A DNA stretch of 64,000 nucleotides from Bacillota bacterium (GTDB taxonomy: Bacteria; Bacillota; Clostridia; Lachnospirales; Lachnospiraceae): positions 19,964-83,963 of the forward strand of contig JAEZMV010000014.1 in the NCBI GenBank assembly GCA_023414875.1. The letters run 5' to 3'. Positions 8,250 to 17,644 of the stretch are shown piece by piece. Position 1 is the first letter of the stretch. Each line of letters starts with the position of its first letter. The position numbers and the translations under genes are program-made. Under the pieces are notes generated by a model. It did no database searches. It was not told where the DNA came from and saw nothing but the letters and a program-made list of their open reading frames with translations.

Positions 8250-10688
8250 CTAGCCTAATATTACCTCAACCTTGTGAATTTGCTTATCTCCTGCAATCGG
8301 AATGATATTACCTTCTACTTCCTTACCGTCAACAATCATTTTCACAACACCCTTAGATACATGGTTCGGGTTCTTGACTGTAATCTGATACTGATCACCT
8401 CTGAATTCACGGGTAACGCTGTAGCTCTCCCATGCCTTCGGTATGGAAGGATTCACCTGTAAACCATCGTATTCCGGTATAATACCAAGTATGGATTGAG
8501 AAATCGCTAAAAAGTTCCAGGAAGCGGTTCCTGTCAGCCATGAATTCTTTGCCTCTCCATGACGTTTTGCATCCTTACCAGCTACCATCTGGGAATATAC
8601 GTAGGGTTCCGTACGATGTATCTCGGAGTATTCCTCCGTCCAAGCGGGAGCAATTCTTGTATAATAATCAAATGCTTTATCTCCTCTGCCCATCTGAGCC
8701 TCTGCTACCATAATCCAAGCATTGTTATGACAGAAGATTCCGGCATTCTCTTTGTAACCTGCCGGATAAGTGGAGATTTCGCCATACTCTACATAATATT
8801 TTGTATATGCAGGATTTTGAAGTACTAAGCCATATTTGGTTCCAAGACGTTCTTCTACTGCATCGAGCGCTTTCAAAGCTTTTCCATCTTCCACACCACA
8901 GTTACCCATAACACAAAGTCCCTGGGATTCAATGAAAATTTTACCTTCTTCGCACTCTTCACTACCTATCTTTTTACCAAAATCGTCATAAGCACGAATA
9001 AACCAGGAACCATCCCAGCCATGCTCCATAACAATATCACGCATCTTAGCTACTTCACCTGAAACTCTTTCCACTTCAGCCTTATTGCCGATTTTATCCA
9101 TCAATCTTACATACTCATCGCCAATGTAGCAGAACATACCTGCGATCATAACTGACTCTGCAACCTTGCCATCCTTACTGGTAGAAGTCTGGAAGGACTC
9201 TCCTGGCTCAGTAGAAAAGCAATTTAAGTTTAGGCAGTCATTCCAGTCAGCTCGTCCAATTAACGGAAGTCCGTGAGGACCTACATTATCAATTACGTGG
9301 TCGATGGAACGTTTTAGATGGTCTGCAAGTGGTGTGCTCTTTGACTCATCACTATCAAACGGTGTCATTACATCTAATATTGAGTAATCGCCTGTCTCCT
9401 TTATATAGGAAACAACAGCAAGTACTAGCCAAAGCGGATCATCGTTAAAGTTACCACCGATTTCATCATTACCTTTCTTAGTAAGAGGCTGATACTGGTG
9501 ATATGCACCGCCATCCTCTAGCTGAGTGGAAGCAAGGTCGATAATTCTCTCTCTTGCACGATCCGGAATCTGATGAACAAATCCAAGTAAGTCCTGATTG
9601 GAATCACGGAAGCCCATACCACGGCCGATACCGGATTCAAAATAGGATGCGCTTCTTGACAAGTTGAAGGTCACCATACATTGATACTGATTCCAGATAT
9701 TAACCATACGGTTAACCTTATCATCTGCGGTATTAACCGTATATTTGGATAATAATTGATCCCAGGAAGCAGCTAGCTCGGCAAATGCCTGATCAACTGC
9801 CTCTGTTGTTGAATACTTAGCTATCAAAGCTTCAGCTTTGGTCTTATTTATCACATTCTTGCTTTCCCATTTCTCTTCGAAAGCATTCTCAACATATCCT
9901 AATACAAATATATATTCCTTAACTTCACCCGGCTCCAAATTAACTTCAAGGCTATGAGAAGCAATCGGATGCCATCCATCAGCTACAGAATTATTTGATT
10001 TTCCTGCAAACACTGCCTGCGGATTTTCAAAACCGTTATAAGTTCCCATAAAGCTCTCTCTGTCAGAATCAAATCCTACTATCGGAGCATTTACAGAGAA
10101 GAATGCATAGTGATTACGTCTTTCCTTATACTCTGTTTTATGATAAATAACAGAGCCTTTTACCTCAACCTCTCCCGTGTTGTAATTTCTCTGGAAGTTG
10201 GTCATATCATCCTGTGCATTCCATAAACACCATTCAATAAAAGAAAAGAGCTTGACTTGCTTTTTCTTAGCTGCGGTGTTCTTAACTACCACCTTATGAA
10301 TCTCAGCATTCGCATTCAAAGGTACAAAATAAGTTACTTCAGTCTCAACGCCTCCCCTAGCGCCGCTTATCTTCGTATAGCCCATTCCGTGTCTGCACTC
10401 GTATTTGTCGAGTTCTTTCTTGGCCGGAGCCCATCCGGGTGACCATACATCGCCATCATCATTAATATAATAATAGCGGCCACCTCCGAGGTCCAAAGGA
10501 ACATTATTATACCGAAAACGTGTAATTCTCCTCAACTTAGCATCCTTATAAAAGCTGTAACCTCCGGCAGTATTTGAAATTAAAGAAAAATACTCCTGAG
10601 AGCCCAAATAATTGATCCACGGGTATGGGGTTGTCGGTGTGGTAATGACATATTCCTTCTTCTCGTCATCAAAATATCCGTACTGCAT
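8250..10688 (-). CDS. cbp: Cellobiose phosphorylase (GH94)
   Basis: Cytosolic enzyme of 812 aa that splits cellobiose with phosphate into alpha-glucose 1-phosphate and glucose (EC 2.4.1.20), saving ATP during cellulose or glucan use. The N-terminus (GYFDDEKKEYVITTPTTPYP) and the length match characterised clostridial cellobiose phosphorylases. The catalytic (alpha/alpha)6 domain contains the DWND motif at 481-484, which carries the general-acid aspartate of GH94. There is no signal peptide. AAGGAGG precedes the ATG, and a promoter lies at 10733-10761. No cellobiose transporter is next to it. Chitobiose or laminaribiose phosphorylase are alternatives within GH94 but are less likely given the N-terminal similarity. 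Confidence 0.93.
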   Translation of the reverse strand: MQYGYFDDEKKEYVITTPTTPYPWINYLGSQEYFSLISNTAGGYSFYKDAKLRRITRFRYNNVPLDLGGGRYYYINDDGDVWSPGWAPAKKELDKYECRHGMGYTKISGARGGVETEVTYFVPLNANAEIHKVVVKNTAAKKKQVKLFSFIEWCLWNAQDDMTNFQRNYNTGEVEVKGSVIYHKTEYKERRNHYAFFSVNAPIVGFDSDRESFMGTYNGFENPQAVFAGKSNNSVADGWHPIASHSLEVNLEPGEVKEYIFVLGYVENAFEEKWESKNVINKTKAEALIAKYSTTEAVDQAFAELAASWDQLLSKYTVNTADDKVNRMVNIWNQYQCMVTFNLSRSASYFESGIGRGMGFRDSNQDLLGFVHQIPDRARERIIDLASTQLEDGGAYHQYQPLTKKGNDEIGGNFNDDPLWLVLAVVSYIKETGDYSILDVMTPFDSDESKSTPLADHLKRSIDHVIDNVGPHGLPLIGRADWNDCLNLNCFSTEPGESFQTSTSKDGKVAESVMIAGMFCYIGDEYVRLMDKIGNKAEVERVSGEVAKMRDIVMEHGWDGSWFIRAYDDFGKKIGSEECEEGKIFIESQGLCVMGNCGVEDGKALKALDAVEERLGTKYGLVLQNPAYTKYYVEYGEISTYPAGYKENAGIFCHNNAWIMVAEAQMGRGDKAFDYYTRIAPAWTEEYSEIHRTEPYVYSQMVAGKDAKRHGEAKNSWLTGTASWNFLAISQSILGIIPEYDGLQVNPSIPKAWESYSVTREFRGDQYQITVKNPNHVSKGVVKMIVDGKEVEGNIIPIAGDKQIHKVEVILG

Positions 10689-10732
10689 TGTTTAATTCCT
10701 CCTTATAAAACTATTTTATACTCTCAAGGAAC

Positions 10733-10761
10733 ATTATATTATACATTAATGTGCATTTCAA
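10733..10761 (-). promoter_or_regulatory. Sigma-A-type promoter of cellobiose phosphorylase
   Basis: Minus strand: TTGAAA (10756-10761), 17-bp spacer, TATAAT (10733-10738), about 45 bases before the ATG at 10688. A second TATAAT-like box overlaps in the spacer. Confidence 0.7.
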
Positions 10762-10827
10762 CCATAATCTAGTCCTGCAAAAATAACAAAAAAACGCGCT
10801 AAAATTCGTATATTATTTTCGTTAACA

Positions 10828-10856
10828 TTGACATTTTGTTATTAATTCAATATACT
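10828..10856 (+). promoter_or_regulatory. Sigma-A-type promoter of the Gln/Pro-rich membrane protein
   Basis: TTGACA (10828-10833), 17-bp spacer, TATACT (10851-10856), 65 bases before the ATG at 10922. It diverges from the cellobiose phosphorylase promoter, about 70 bp away. Confidence 0.75.
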
Positions 10857-10921
10857 ATGAATAATTAATTAAATAAATGCAAACTAAATTTTATGCTAAT
10901 TGTAAGAATGGGGAGAAAGAT

Positions 10922-12799
10922 ATGGAAGATAATAACATGCCACAAGGTCCTCAGGACCAGAATTTAGGGCAGCCGGAAGGCACGCCTCAAAGCTCAAATC
11001 AGAGCTCAGTTGAAAACACCTATTGGGAATCACAATCACAAGATACAGTAGAGCAATCTCCGAATGTTAGCAATCAATCGACACCCGAAACGATGACCGG
11101 TGATACACCGGTTCAGCAGACTTCTTCACCTCAGACACAGGAGCAATTTTACTCTTATTATCAACAGCAGATGAGCACTGCGCAGCCTGGTTCTCAGCAA
11201 CCTTATCAATATACCGAACAAACTCAGTATACTCAAGCAGGGTATCAGCAGGGTTCCTTTACACAGAAACCAAAGAAAAAGTCCCGTGGTAAACTAATCG
11301 CAGCTATCGTTGTAATTCTGATCCTTGTATCCGGTGCTGCAACTGCATTTGCCTTCAAGGATAAAATAGTAAATGTATTTAGTCAGATGACAAAGAGCCC
11401 GGCTGAATACTATGCCTATGTAGAAGAGAAAGCGATTAAGGAATCAACGGATGAACTTAAAGAGTATGCTAACACTGTTGTCAAGGATATGGCCGTTGAT
11501 TTAACTACCGACGTAACCCTCAACCGTGAGACTTTGGATACCTTATTACAGAGCAGTTTGGGCGTAAGTTTGGCTGATATGGAAGGTTCTATCGGAGTTA
11601 CTTTAGAAAGCTTTGGGCTAAATGTTCAAGCTGCAAAAAAGGGAAATAAACTTAGCGAAACCTTTGGTGTAAGATTTAATGAAGTGGATCTGATTACCAT
11701 GGATATGTTTATGGATCTCACAGAACAAGAAATGTTGATGAGATTTCCTGAATTAAGTGATGCTTATGTTGATTTCTCCTCCGCACTGGAAGAAGGTTTA
11801 TCCGAATTTGACTTGGATGAGCTCGAAGCCTTTACTGCAGGAAGCTCTATCGATGCAGCAGACCTCCTCAAGCGTTATGGTAATATCATAGTTAAGAATA
11901 TAGAAGATGTTGAAATGGATAAGAATGCGGAGCTTACGATTGATGATCTTTCCGAGAAATGCACCAAGTTAACCGTTACCATCTCAAATGATGATGTGAA
12001 AAATATCCTGGAGGATATACTCATCGAAGCAAAAGAAGATAAATATATTCTTGATGTGCTTGATGTATATGGAATTGATGAAGATGACTATCAGGATATG
12101 ATTGATCAGGCAGAAGACGATTTAGAGGATTTCTCAGAGGATCTTCTCGAGGAAGATATAGAGATGCTTGTATACGTTGACGGAGATGGCAACATCATCG
12201 GACGTGAGTTTAGCATGGATGGTTCAGACGCTTCAATCGGTTATATTACCGCAACTAAGGGTAGTGAAACTGAATATAAGCTTTATGTAAATGATGATGA
12301 TGATAATGAAGTTATCAATCTTACCGGCAGCCATACGAAGAAGGATGGAGCATATAACGGTTCCGCAGAACTTGAAATCTCCGATCCATATGAAGAATAT
12401 TTCACAACGATCAGCCTTGATATTGATTACGAGGACGTAAAAACAGAGAAAAAGAATAACCACACCTACAATTATGGAACGATAACTATATCTTCTCTTG
12501 ATTTACTCGGTATACAGGTTGTAATTGAAAACTCTGTTAAAGATGACATCCAGAATAATAAAATTGAATTCCAGATGGGTGCTTCACCTATCGTAACGAT
12601 TAAGTCAAAGCTGGAATACCTTAAAGATATTGATGTTGATGAGCCTTCTGATAGCGATGAAGTATACGATATTGAAGACATCGATAGTTATACGGACTCC
12701 TTAGACCTGGAAGGTTATCTATCTAATATATCAGAGAAACTTGGAATTGATCTTCAAAGTTTACTTGACTACTACTATTACGATGGCTATGATTATTAG
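10922..12799 (+). CDS. Membrane-anchored protein with Gln/Pro-rich cytoplasmic head, function unknown
   Basis: A 625-aa protein I do not recognise by function. Residues 1-115 are a low-complexity Gln/Ser/Pro/Thr/Tyr-rich segment with no predicted fold. Then come a basic patch (KPKKKSRGK) and one transmembrane helix at about 125-145. Residues 150-625 form an acidic, probably extracellular region with Asp/Glu-rich stretches and a Tyr/Asp-rich tail (DYYYYDGYDY). Start at 10922 was chosen because GGGGAG lies 8 bases upstream; an ATG at 10877 lacks such a site. The topology (head inside, large domain outside) recalls clostridial zinc-ribbon or double-glycine-type anchored proteins, but no such motif is present. 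It is monocistronic, between a promoter and a terminator. Confidence 0.8.
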   Translation: MEDNNMPQGPQDQNLGQPEGTPQSSNQSSVENTYWESQSQDTVEQSPNVSNQSTPETMTGDTPVQQTSSPQTQEQFYSYYQQQMSTAQPGSQQPYQYTEQTQYTQAGYQQGSFTQKPKKKSRGKLIAAIVVILILVSGAATAFAFKDKIVNVFSQMTKSPAEYYAYVEEKAIKESTDELKEYANTVVKDMAVDLTTDVTLNRETLDTLLQSSLGVSLADMEGSIGVTLESFGLNVQAAKKGNKLSETFGVRFNEVDLITMDMFMDLTEQEMLMRFPELSDAYVDFSSALEEGLSEFDLDELEAFTAGSSIDAADLLKRYGNIIVKNIEDVEMDKNAELTIDDLSEKCTKLTVTISNDDVKNILEDILIEAKEDKYILDVLDVYGIDEDDYQDMIDQAEDDLEDFSEDLLEEDIEMLVYVDGDGNIIGREFSMDGSDASIGYITATKGSETEYKLYVNDDDDNEVINLTGSHTKKDGAYNGSAELEISDPYEEYFTTISLDIDYEDVKTEKKNNHTYNYGTITISSLDLLGIQVVIENSVKDDIQNNKIEFQMGASPIVTIKSKLEYLKDIDVDEPSDSDEVYDIEDIDSYTDSLDLEGYLSNISEKLGIDLQSLLDYYYYDGYDY

Positions 12800-12825
12800 A
12801 TTTATTTAATAAAATAACTATATAA

Positions 12826-12876
12826 GCTGCTGATGAATTCCGCTATATTCACCTATTCGTCAGCAGTTTTTATTTT
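12826..12876 (+). terminator. Intrinsic terminator
   Basis: GCTGCTGATGAAT pairs with ATTCGTCAGCAG around an 11- to 12-base loop, followed by TTTTTATTTTT, 27 bases after the stop of the plus-strand gene. Confidence 0.85.
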
Positions 12877-13053
12877 TAAGTTATTTTGTAGCTTATGCAT
12901 GTTATAAAAGCTTCTATCAATATTAGTTCATTTTATTTATTTAAGAGTTTTTTTATAATATATTTCTTTTTTTCATAATAAGAATATGTTAAACTTAATA
13001 AAAGTTTCGGTTAATAACTATACTATATAGAAAAGTAAAAGTGAGGTTTTACT

Positions 13054-13761
13054 ATGCCAAGACAAACTAGGCTCGATGATGATGCACAGATTTATAATCC
13101 TCAAGAGCAACAGACTGAAAAAGAAAAGCTAAAGGATATGAACTTTAAGCAAAAGCTTGAGTACCTGTGGGAATACTATCGTATTCATGCACTAGCTGTA
13201 GTTGCCATAATTGCCTTGGTTATTTATATCATAAATAGCATACTTAATCCGGGTGTTTCTACAAAGTTTTACGCTGCTTTGATTAATAGCCCCATTCACC
13301 CTGAGGTAATTGATGAATTCGAAAAGGATTTTACCGGCTATCTAGAACTGGATACAAACAGCGAAAATGTTGTTCTGAACGATACCTTCAATTTTAATGT
13401 AGATGTAACCTATACCGCCAATGTGAAACAAACTTTACAAGCTTATGTGGCTGCGGCGGAAGTTGATGTTATCATTGCACCGGAAAAGGAATTTGCTGAA
13501 TATGCTTCCTATGGTGCCGTTATTAAGCTATCCGATCAATTACCGACCGACTTATATAGCTCTCTGACCGATCATTTTTTTATCTCAGCTACTGAAGATG
13601 ATCCGGAAAAGAATGCATATGGAATTTATATCACCGATACAAAACTATTCGCAGAGAATTCAGTCACTAAAGATCCATATATTATTGGAATTGTTGGTAA
13701 TTCAAAGCACAAGGATAATGCCATAGAATTTATCCGCTTTCTACTTGAGGAAGCGAAATAA
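13054..13761 (+). CDS. Single-pass membrane protein of unknown function
   Basis: A 235-aa protein with a polar N-terminal 40 residues, a WEYYRIH segment, one transmembrane helix at about residues 48-66 (ALAVVAIIALVIYIINSIL) and a 165-residue outer domain. The outer part has periplasmic-binding-like features (DVIIAPEKEFAEYASYGAVI, a short domain-closing segment, and NAIEFIRFLLEEAK at the end, as in anchored solute-binding proteins), but this is pattern resemblance only. GTGAGG precedes the ATG. It is likely monocistronic with its own terminator. Its neighbour at 10922 is also an anchored protein, but no shared role can be shown. Confidence 0.8.
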   Translation: MPRQTRLDDDAQIYNPQEQQTEKEKLKDMNFKQKLEYLWEYYRIHALAVVAIIALVIYIINSILNPGVSTKFYAALINSPIHPEVIDEFEKDFTGYLELDTNSENVVLNDTFNFNVDVTYTANVKQTLQAYVAAAEVDVIIAPEKEFAEYASYGAVIKLSDQLPTDLYSSLTDHFFISATEDDPEKNAYGIYITDTKLFAENSVTKDPYIIGIVGNSKHKDNAIEFIRFLLEEAK

Positions 13762-13772
13762 CATGTTTAACT

Positions 13773-13825
13773 GTAAGACGGGGTTGTTACAAATTTATAT
13801 TTTGCAACAACCCCGTCTTTCTATT
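13773..13825. terminator. Bidirectional terminator between convergent genes
   Basis: AAGACGGGGTTGTT and AACAACCCCGTCTT form a long GC-rich stem, with T-rich sequence on the plus side. It lies between the plus-strand anchored protein and the minus-strand asd gene and probably serves both. Confidence 0.85.
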
Positions 13826-13846
13826 CAAATAAAACTTGGTTTCAAA

Positions 13847-14929
13847 TTATTTCTCTGTTATATAGCCTTGTGCCTTTAATAGTTCAGCAATCAGAACACC
13901 ACCACCTGCTGCGCCACGAACTGTATTGTGAGATAAACCAACGAATTTGTAGTCAAATACGCTGTCCTCACGAAGTCTGCCAAAGCATACTCCCATTCCG
14001 TTTTCATAATCACGGTCAAGCTTTGCCTGAGGACGATTATCTTCTTCAAAATACTTGATAAACTGCTTTGGTGCGCTAGGTAAATTAAGCTCTTGTGGAA
14101 TTCCCTTAAATTCAGCCCATGCTTTCAGTATCTCTTCTTTTGTTGGCTTTTTCTCGAAGTTCACAAATACTGCAGCCGTATGTCCATCGGTTACAGGTAC
14201 GCGGATACACTGTGTTGTGATCATCGGTCCTTCTGCCTTTACAATCTTTCCATCAACAACCTTACCCCAGATACGTAAAGGCTCCTGCTCACTCTTCTCT
14301 TCCTCGCCGCCGATGTATGGTATTACATTGTCAACCATCTCTGGCCAATCAGCAAAATTCTTACCTGCACCGGATATCGCCTGATAAGTTGTTGCAACCA
14401 CTAGCTTTGGTTCAAACTCCTTTAATGCATGAAGAGCAGGGGTATAGCTTTGGATCGAGCAGTTCGGCTTTACAACAATAAAGCCCCTCTTAGTACCTAA
14501 TCGTTCTCTCTGAGCAGCGATTACTTCCAAATGCTCTGGGTTAAGCTCCGGAACTACCATCGGAACATCAGGAGTCCATCTATGGGCACTGTTATTCGAA
14601 ACGACAGGAGTATCTGCTTTTGCATAAGCTTCTTCAATTGCTTTAATTTCATCCTTAGTCATATCAACTGCACTAAATACAAAATCAACGCCTGCACTTA
14701 CTTTGGCAACATCATTTACATTCATTACGATAAGTTTCTTAACGCTCTCAGGCATCGGTGTGGACATCTTCCAACGATTACCTACTGCTTCTTCATATGT
14801 TTTTCCTGCACTTCTCGGACTAGCTGCAACAATAACTACTTCAAACCAAGGATGATTCTCCAACAAGGAAATAAAACGCTGTCCAACCATGCCGGTTCCC
14901 CCAAGGATACCTACTTTCAATTTACCCAT
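13847..14929 (-). CDS. asd: Aspartate-semialdehyde dehydrogenase
   Basis: Cytosolic enzyme that reduces aspartyl phosphate to aspartate semialdehyde with NADPH, the branch point for lysine/diaminopimelate, threonine and methionine. The 360-aa product has the dinucleotide site GILGGTGMVGQRF near the N-terminus, the active-site cysteine in VVKPNCSIQ, and the GxGKNFADWPEMVDNVIPY region typical of the fungal/archaeal/clostridial subtype. Start at 14929 follows GGAGGA; upstream in-frame codons would add 28 residues that do not resemble the family. It is monocistronic, ending at a strong terminator. Confidence 0.95.
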   Translation of the reverse strand: MGKLKVGILGGTGMVGQRFISLLENHPWFEVVIVAASPRSAGKTYEEAVGNRWKMSTPMPESVKKLIVMNVNDVAKVSAGVDFVFSAVDMTKDEIKAIEEAYAKADTPVVSNNSAHRWTPDVPMVVPELNPEHLEVIAAQRERLGTKRGFIVVKPNCSIQSYTPALHALKEFEPKLVVATTYQAISGAGKNFADWPEMVDNVIPYIGGEEEKSEQEPLRIWGKVVDGKIVKAEGPMITTQCIRVPVTDGHTAAVFVNFEKKPTKEEILKAWAEFKGIPQELNLPSAPKQFIKYFEEDNRPQAKLDRDYENGMGVCFGRLREDSVFDYKFVGLSHNTVRGAAGGGVLIAELLKAQGYITEK

Positions 14930-15084
14930 CTCAATTCCTCCATCTTTGTTCTTGTATGGCATACATTTGTCTTTCTTGTAAGTATAATATAACTGTTTTC
15001 CAGAAAAAATCAATATTTTTTTGTTGGAATTACTATATTTGTTACTATTATATAAGATTAACCTGATTCGTGCATTTTGTTTGG

Positions 15085-16059
15085 TTATTTTTCAAGGTGA
15101 TGTTGGTACTCTTCCAACAGATAATTTAAATCATCCATGCTTTCAATCTCATTAACGCGGTTCCTTAACTTAGCAGATCCCGGATATCCGATTGTATACC
15201 AGGCTACATGTTTTCTCATCTCACGTATACCGGTATATTCTCCCTTATAATCCACTGATAGTTTGGCATGTCTCAAAATCATTGCCCTCACCTCAATAAA
15301 TTCCGGCTTCGGAAGAATAATTCCGTGATTTACGTATGCTTGAATTTGTTTAAAGATCCATGGATTTCCTCGCGTTCCTCTTGCTAACATGATTGCATCG
15401 CAATTTGTCTGTTCCAGCATCTGTTTTGCATCTTCCGGAGTAAACACATCTCCGCTGCCAATCACCGGTACTGAAACCGCTTCCTTTACTTTACGAATTA
15501 CGTCCCAATCTGCCTTACCGCTATAAAATTGTTCTCGCGTCCTTGCATGTACTGCAATTGCAGCTGCACCATTCTCCTCGGCAATCTTCGCAACTTCAAC
15601 AGCATTGATACAGTCCTCGTGGAAGCCTTTTCGTATTTTTACGGTTACCGGCTTACTGTATTCCTTAGAAACCTTTCGTACTATCTCTCCAATCAATGTA
15701 GGGTTCTTCATCAACGCAGACCCTTCACCGTTGTTAACTACTTTAGGCACAGGGCACCCCATATTGATATCCAGAATATCAAAATTACGATGTTCCAGCT
15801 TTCTAGCTGTATCGCTTAGTATATTCGGATCTGCACCAAATAATTGGAGTGCCACGGGACGTTCCTCCTCGGCTACAAAGATCAGGCTTTCTGTATTCTT
15901 ATTCTTATATTGGACACCCTTGGCACTGACCATCTCTGTATACACCAGATCGGCGCCCTTTTCCTTGCACAGCAAACGAAATGGCAGGTCAGTTACTCCT
16001 GCCATGGGTCCTAAAAATAAATTTCCTTCTAACTTAACATTACCAATCGTAAAACTCAT
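15085..16059 (-). CDS. dusB: tRNA-dihydrouridine synthase, DusB family
   Basis: FMN enzyme of 324 aa that reduces uridines in the tRNA D-loop. The TIM-barrel start shows GPMAGVTDLPFR (flavin-binding MAGVTD motif), followed by VYTEMVSAKG, LDINMGCPVPKVV with the catalytic cysteine, and VKIRKG. The C-terminal RNA-binding helical domain is present. The ribosome site upstream of the ATG is weak (GGAT). coaX lies about 70 bp upstream in the same direction, so the two may be co-transcribed. The DusB assignment over other Dus types rests on overall Firmicute DusB/YacF-like sequence. Confidence 0.93.
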   Translation of the reverse strand: MSFTIGNVKLEGNLFLGPMAGVTDLPFRLLCKEKGADLVYTEMVSAKGVQYKNKNTESLIFVAEEERPVALQLFGADPNILSDTARKLEHRNFDILDINMGCPVPKVVNNGEGSALMKNPTLIGEIVRKVSKEYSKPVTVKIRKGFHEDCINAVEVAKIAEENGAAAIAVHARTREQFYSGKADWDVIRKVKEAVSVPVIGSGDVFTPEDAKQMLEQTNCDAIMLARGTRGNPWIFKQIQAYVNHGIILPKPEFIEVRAMILRHAKLSVDYKGEYTGIREMRKHVAWYTIGYPGSAKLRNRVNEIESMDDLNYLLEEYQHHLEK

Positions 16060-16129
16060 TCTTATCCAACTTTCTATGAAACTAAACCTGATGTTTATCT
16101 TTGCATTTCTATACTATCTTTGTCTATCT

Positions 16130-16900
16130 CTATCTTCTGTTTTTATCACTGATTATTTTTAGCCCCTTTAATGTTAGGTTTGGATCATATACTTCAATGA
16201 CGTCCGTTGCGTCAGATATAATTTTGCCTAAACCGCCGGTAGCAACAACTCTACATTTTTCAATTCCAGCTTCTCTAAGCATTCTCTTAACGATGTATTC
16301 TGTCTGTCCGATACATCCGAATACAAGACCTGCCTGCATACTGGTTACAGTGTCTTTGGCTAATATGGTATCCGGCATAGCTATCTCTATTTCCGGTAGT
16401 TTAGCTGTCTCGTTCCATAATGCATTTGCAGCAATTCGAAGTCCTGGGCTGGTCACTCCTGCCGCAAAGGATCCATCCGCAGTAATCAGGTCATAAGTGA
16501 TCGCTGTACCAAAGTCAATGACAAGTACCGGTCCGCCATAGATTTCAAAAGCCGCTACTGCATCTACTACTCTGTCCGCACCTATTTCCTTCGGGTTTCC
16601 GGCTGGGATTTTAATTCCTGTTTTTGTACCTATACCAACAATTAATGGTGTGATTGATAAATATTTTATAATCCCCGACGCTAATGAATGCATTAGTTTT
16701 GGTACCACCGATGCGATGGTTACAGCCGTAATATCCTCCGCTTGAATATTTTTATTCTTTAGTAAATCACAGATTAAAAGTCCGTATTCATCCGAAGTTC
16801 TTGCGGTATTAGTTGTCAGACGAAAGGTAGCCTTAATCGTAACATCATCAAATACACCGATTGTAATATTAGTATTTCCCACATCAAAAACTAAAAGCAT
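16130..16900 (-). CDS. coaX: Type III pantothenate kinase
   Basis: Phosphorylates pantothenate in the first step of coenzyme A synthesis. The 256-aa product begins LLVFDVGNTNITIG, the acetate-and-sugar-kinase phosphate-1 motif, and contains GADRVVDAVAA and VIDFGTAITYDLI, which are diagnostic of CoaX (the ASKHA-fold, feedback-resistant type). Start at 16900 has AAGGAGG 7 bases upstream; an in-frame codon at 16924 lacks a site. It is likely co-transcribed with dusB. Confidence 0.95.
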   Translation of the reverse strand: MLLVFDVGNTNITIGVFDDVTIKATFRLTTNTARTSDEYGLLICDLLKNKNIQAEDITAVTIASVVPKLMHSLASGIIKYLSITPLIVGIGTKTGIKIPAGNPKEIGADRVVDAVAAFEIYGGPVLVIDFGTAITYDLITADGSFAAGVTSPGLRIAANALWNETAKLPEIEIAMPDTILAKDTVTSMQAGLVFGCIGQTEYIVKRMLREAGIEKCRVVATGGLGKIISDATDVIEVYDPNLTLKGLKIISDKNRR

Positions 16901-16949
16901 ATTGATCCTCCTTAACGGTTGCATAGGTGTCAGATGTTTATATTATTCT

Positions 16950-17291
16950 TCATAGAAGGTTTGTAGCATCTTCTCCTAAGAAAAATAATTTATAATAAAG
17001 TTCCAATGCTTCTAAGAGCTCAGCTTTCTCTCTCTGTAGCTGCTTAATTTTTAAGACACTACCAATTTCATCATATAGATAATCGCTTTCGTCTGAGTCA
17101 ACCCTAAAAATCAGAGTTCCATCCTCTTCATATTCCATAGTAAGAATCCCACCGATATCTTCCGTAAATAAAACACACATTATTTTTAATTCCTGCCTGA
17201 TCTGCTCGGGCAGCATTTTAAAATCTTCATTGATCCAAAATTTCTTTTCATATGAGCTGCTGGCACATAAAATAACTTTATCCTGATACAT
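16950..17291 (-). CDS. Small uncharacterised protein
   Basis: A 113-aa cytosolic protein that I do not recognise. It has a beta-rich N-terminal half (KVILCASSSYEKKFW, MCVLFTEDIGGILTMEY) and an acidic C-terminal helix (IKQLQREKAELLEALELYYK) that could form a coiled coil. GGAGTTTGGAAGG precedes the ATG. It sits 49 bp before coaX in the same direction. Gene conservation between argF and coaX in relatives would support it as real; the ribosome site and full-length codon structure already do. Confidence 0.7.
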   Translation of the reverse strand: MYQDKVILCASSSYEKKFWINEDFKMLPEQIRQELKIMCVLFTEDIGGILTMEYEEDGTLIFRVDSDESDYLYDEIGSVLKIKQLQREKAELLEALELYYKLFFLGEDATNLL

Positions 17292-17311
17292 CCTTCCAAA
17301 CTCCTTTAAGA

Positions 17312-17347
17312 CATCTTAACGGTTGTTTCCGTCCAACCGTTAAGATG
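17312..17347 (-). terminator. Perfect hairpin between two small genes
   Basis: CATCTTAACGGTTG and CAACCGTTAAGATG pair perfectly around an 8-base loop, just after the stop of the small membrane protein and 21 bases before the next start. It lacks a T-run on the minus strand (TCTTAAAG), so it may be an mRNA-processing or attenuating stem rather than a full terminator. The AACCGTTAAG sequence also occurs around the coaX ribosome site. Confidence 0.45.
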
Positions 17348-17348
17348 A

Positions 17349-17630
17349 TTATACTGTATTAACTATATAAAATCCAAGAAAGATGATAATAACTCCCAGC
17401 ATGATAAAGGACATGCTTAAATTTCTTCTCTTTGGATTTTTCATCATCTTAAACCCACTCACCATGTTCATAAGACCCCCTGCCAGACATGCCGCTAAGA
17501 TTGCATATTTATTATTAGGATCAAGATAAATAATTATTAGAGAGGTAATCAATGCTATTCCAATGAATATATTGATTATATCAGTTTTTAATGAAAAATC
17601 CTTGAAAAGCTTCTTAAATCTGTCCATCAT
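17349..17630 (-). CDS. Small membrane protein, function unknown
   Basis: A 93-aa protein with three hydrophobic segments (about 18-36, 43-58 and 72-91) and basic loops (KMMKNPKRRN), so the tail probably faces the cytoplasm or the loops are positive-inside. GGGAG lies 7 bases before the first of two adjacent ATGs. It begins 14 bp after the argF stop and is likely in the argF transcription unit. No family recognised. Confidence 0.7.
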   Translation of the reverse strand: MMDRFKKLFKDFSLKTDIINIFIGIALITSLIIIYLDPNNKYAILAACLAGGLMNMVSGFKMMKNPKRRNLSMSFIMLGVIIIFLGFYIVNTV

Positions 17631-17644
17631 TTACTACTCCCTAT

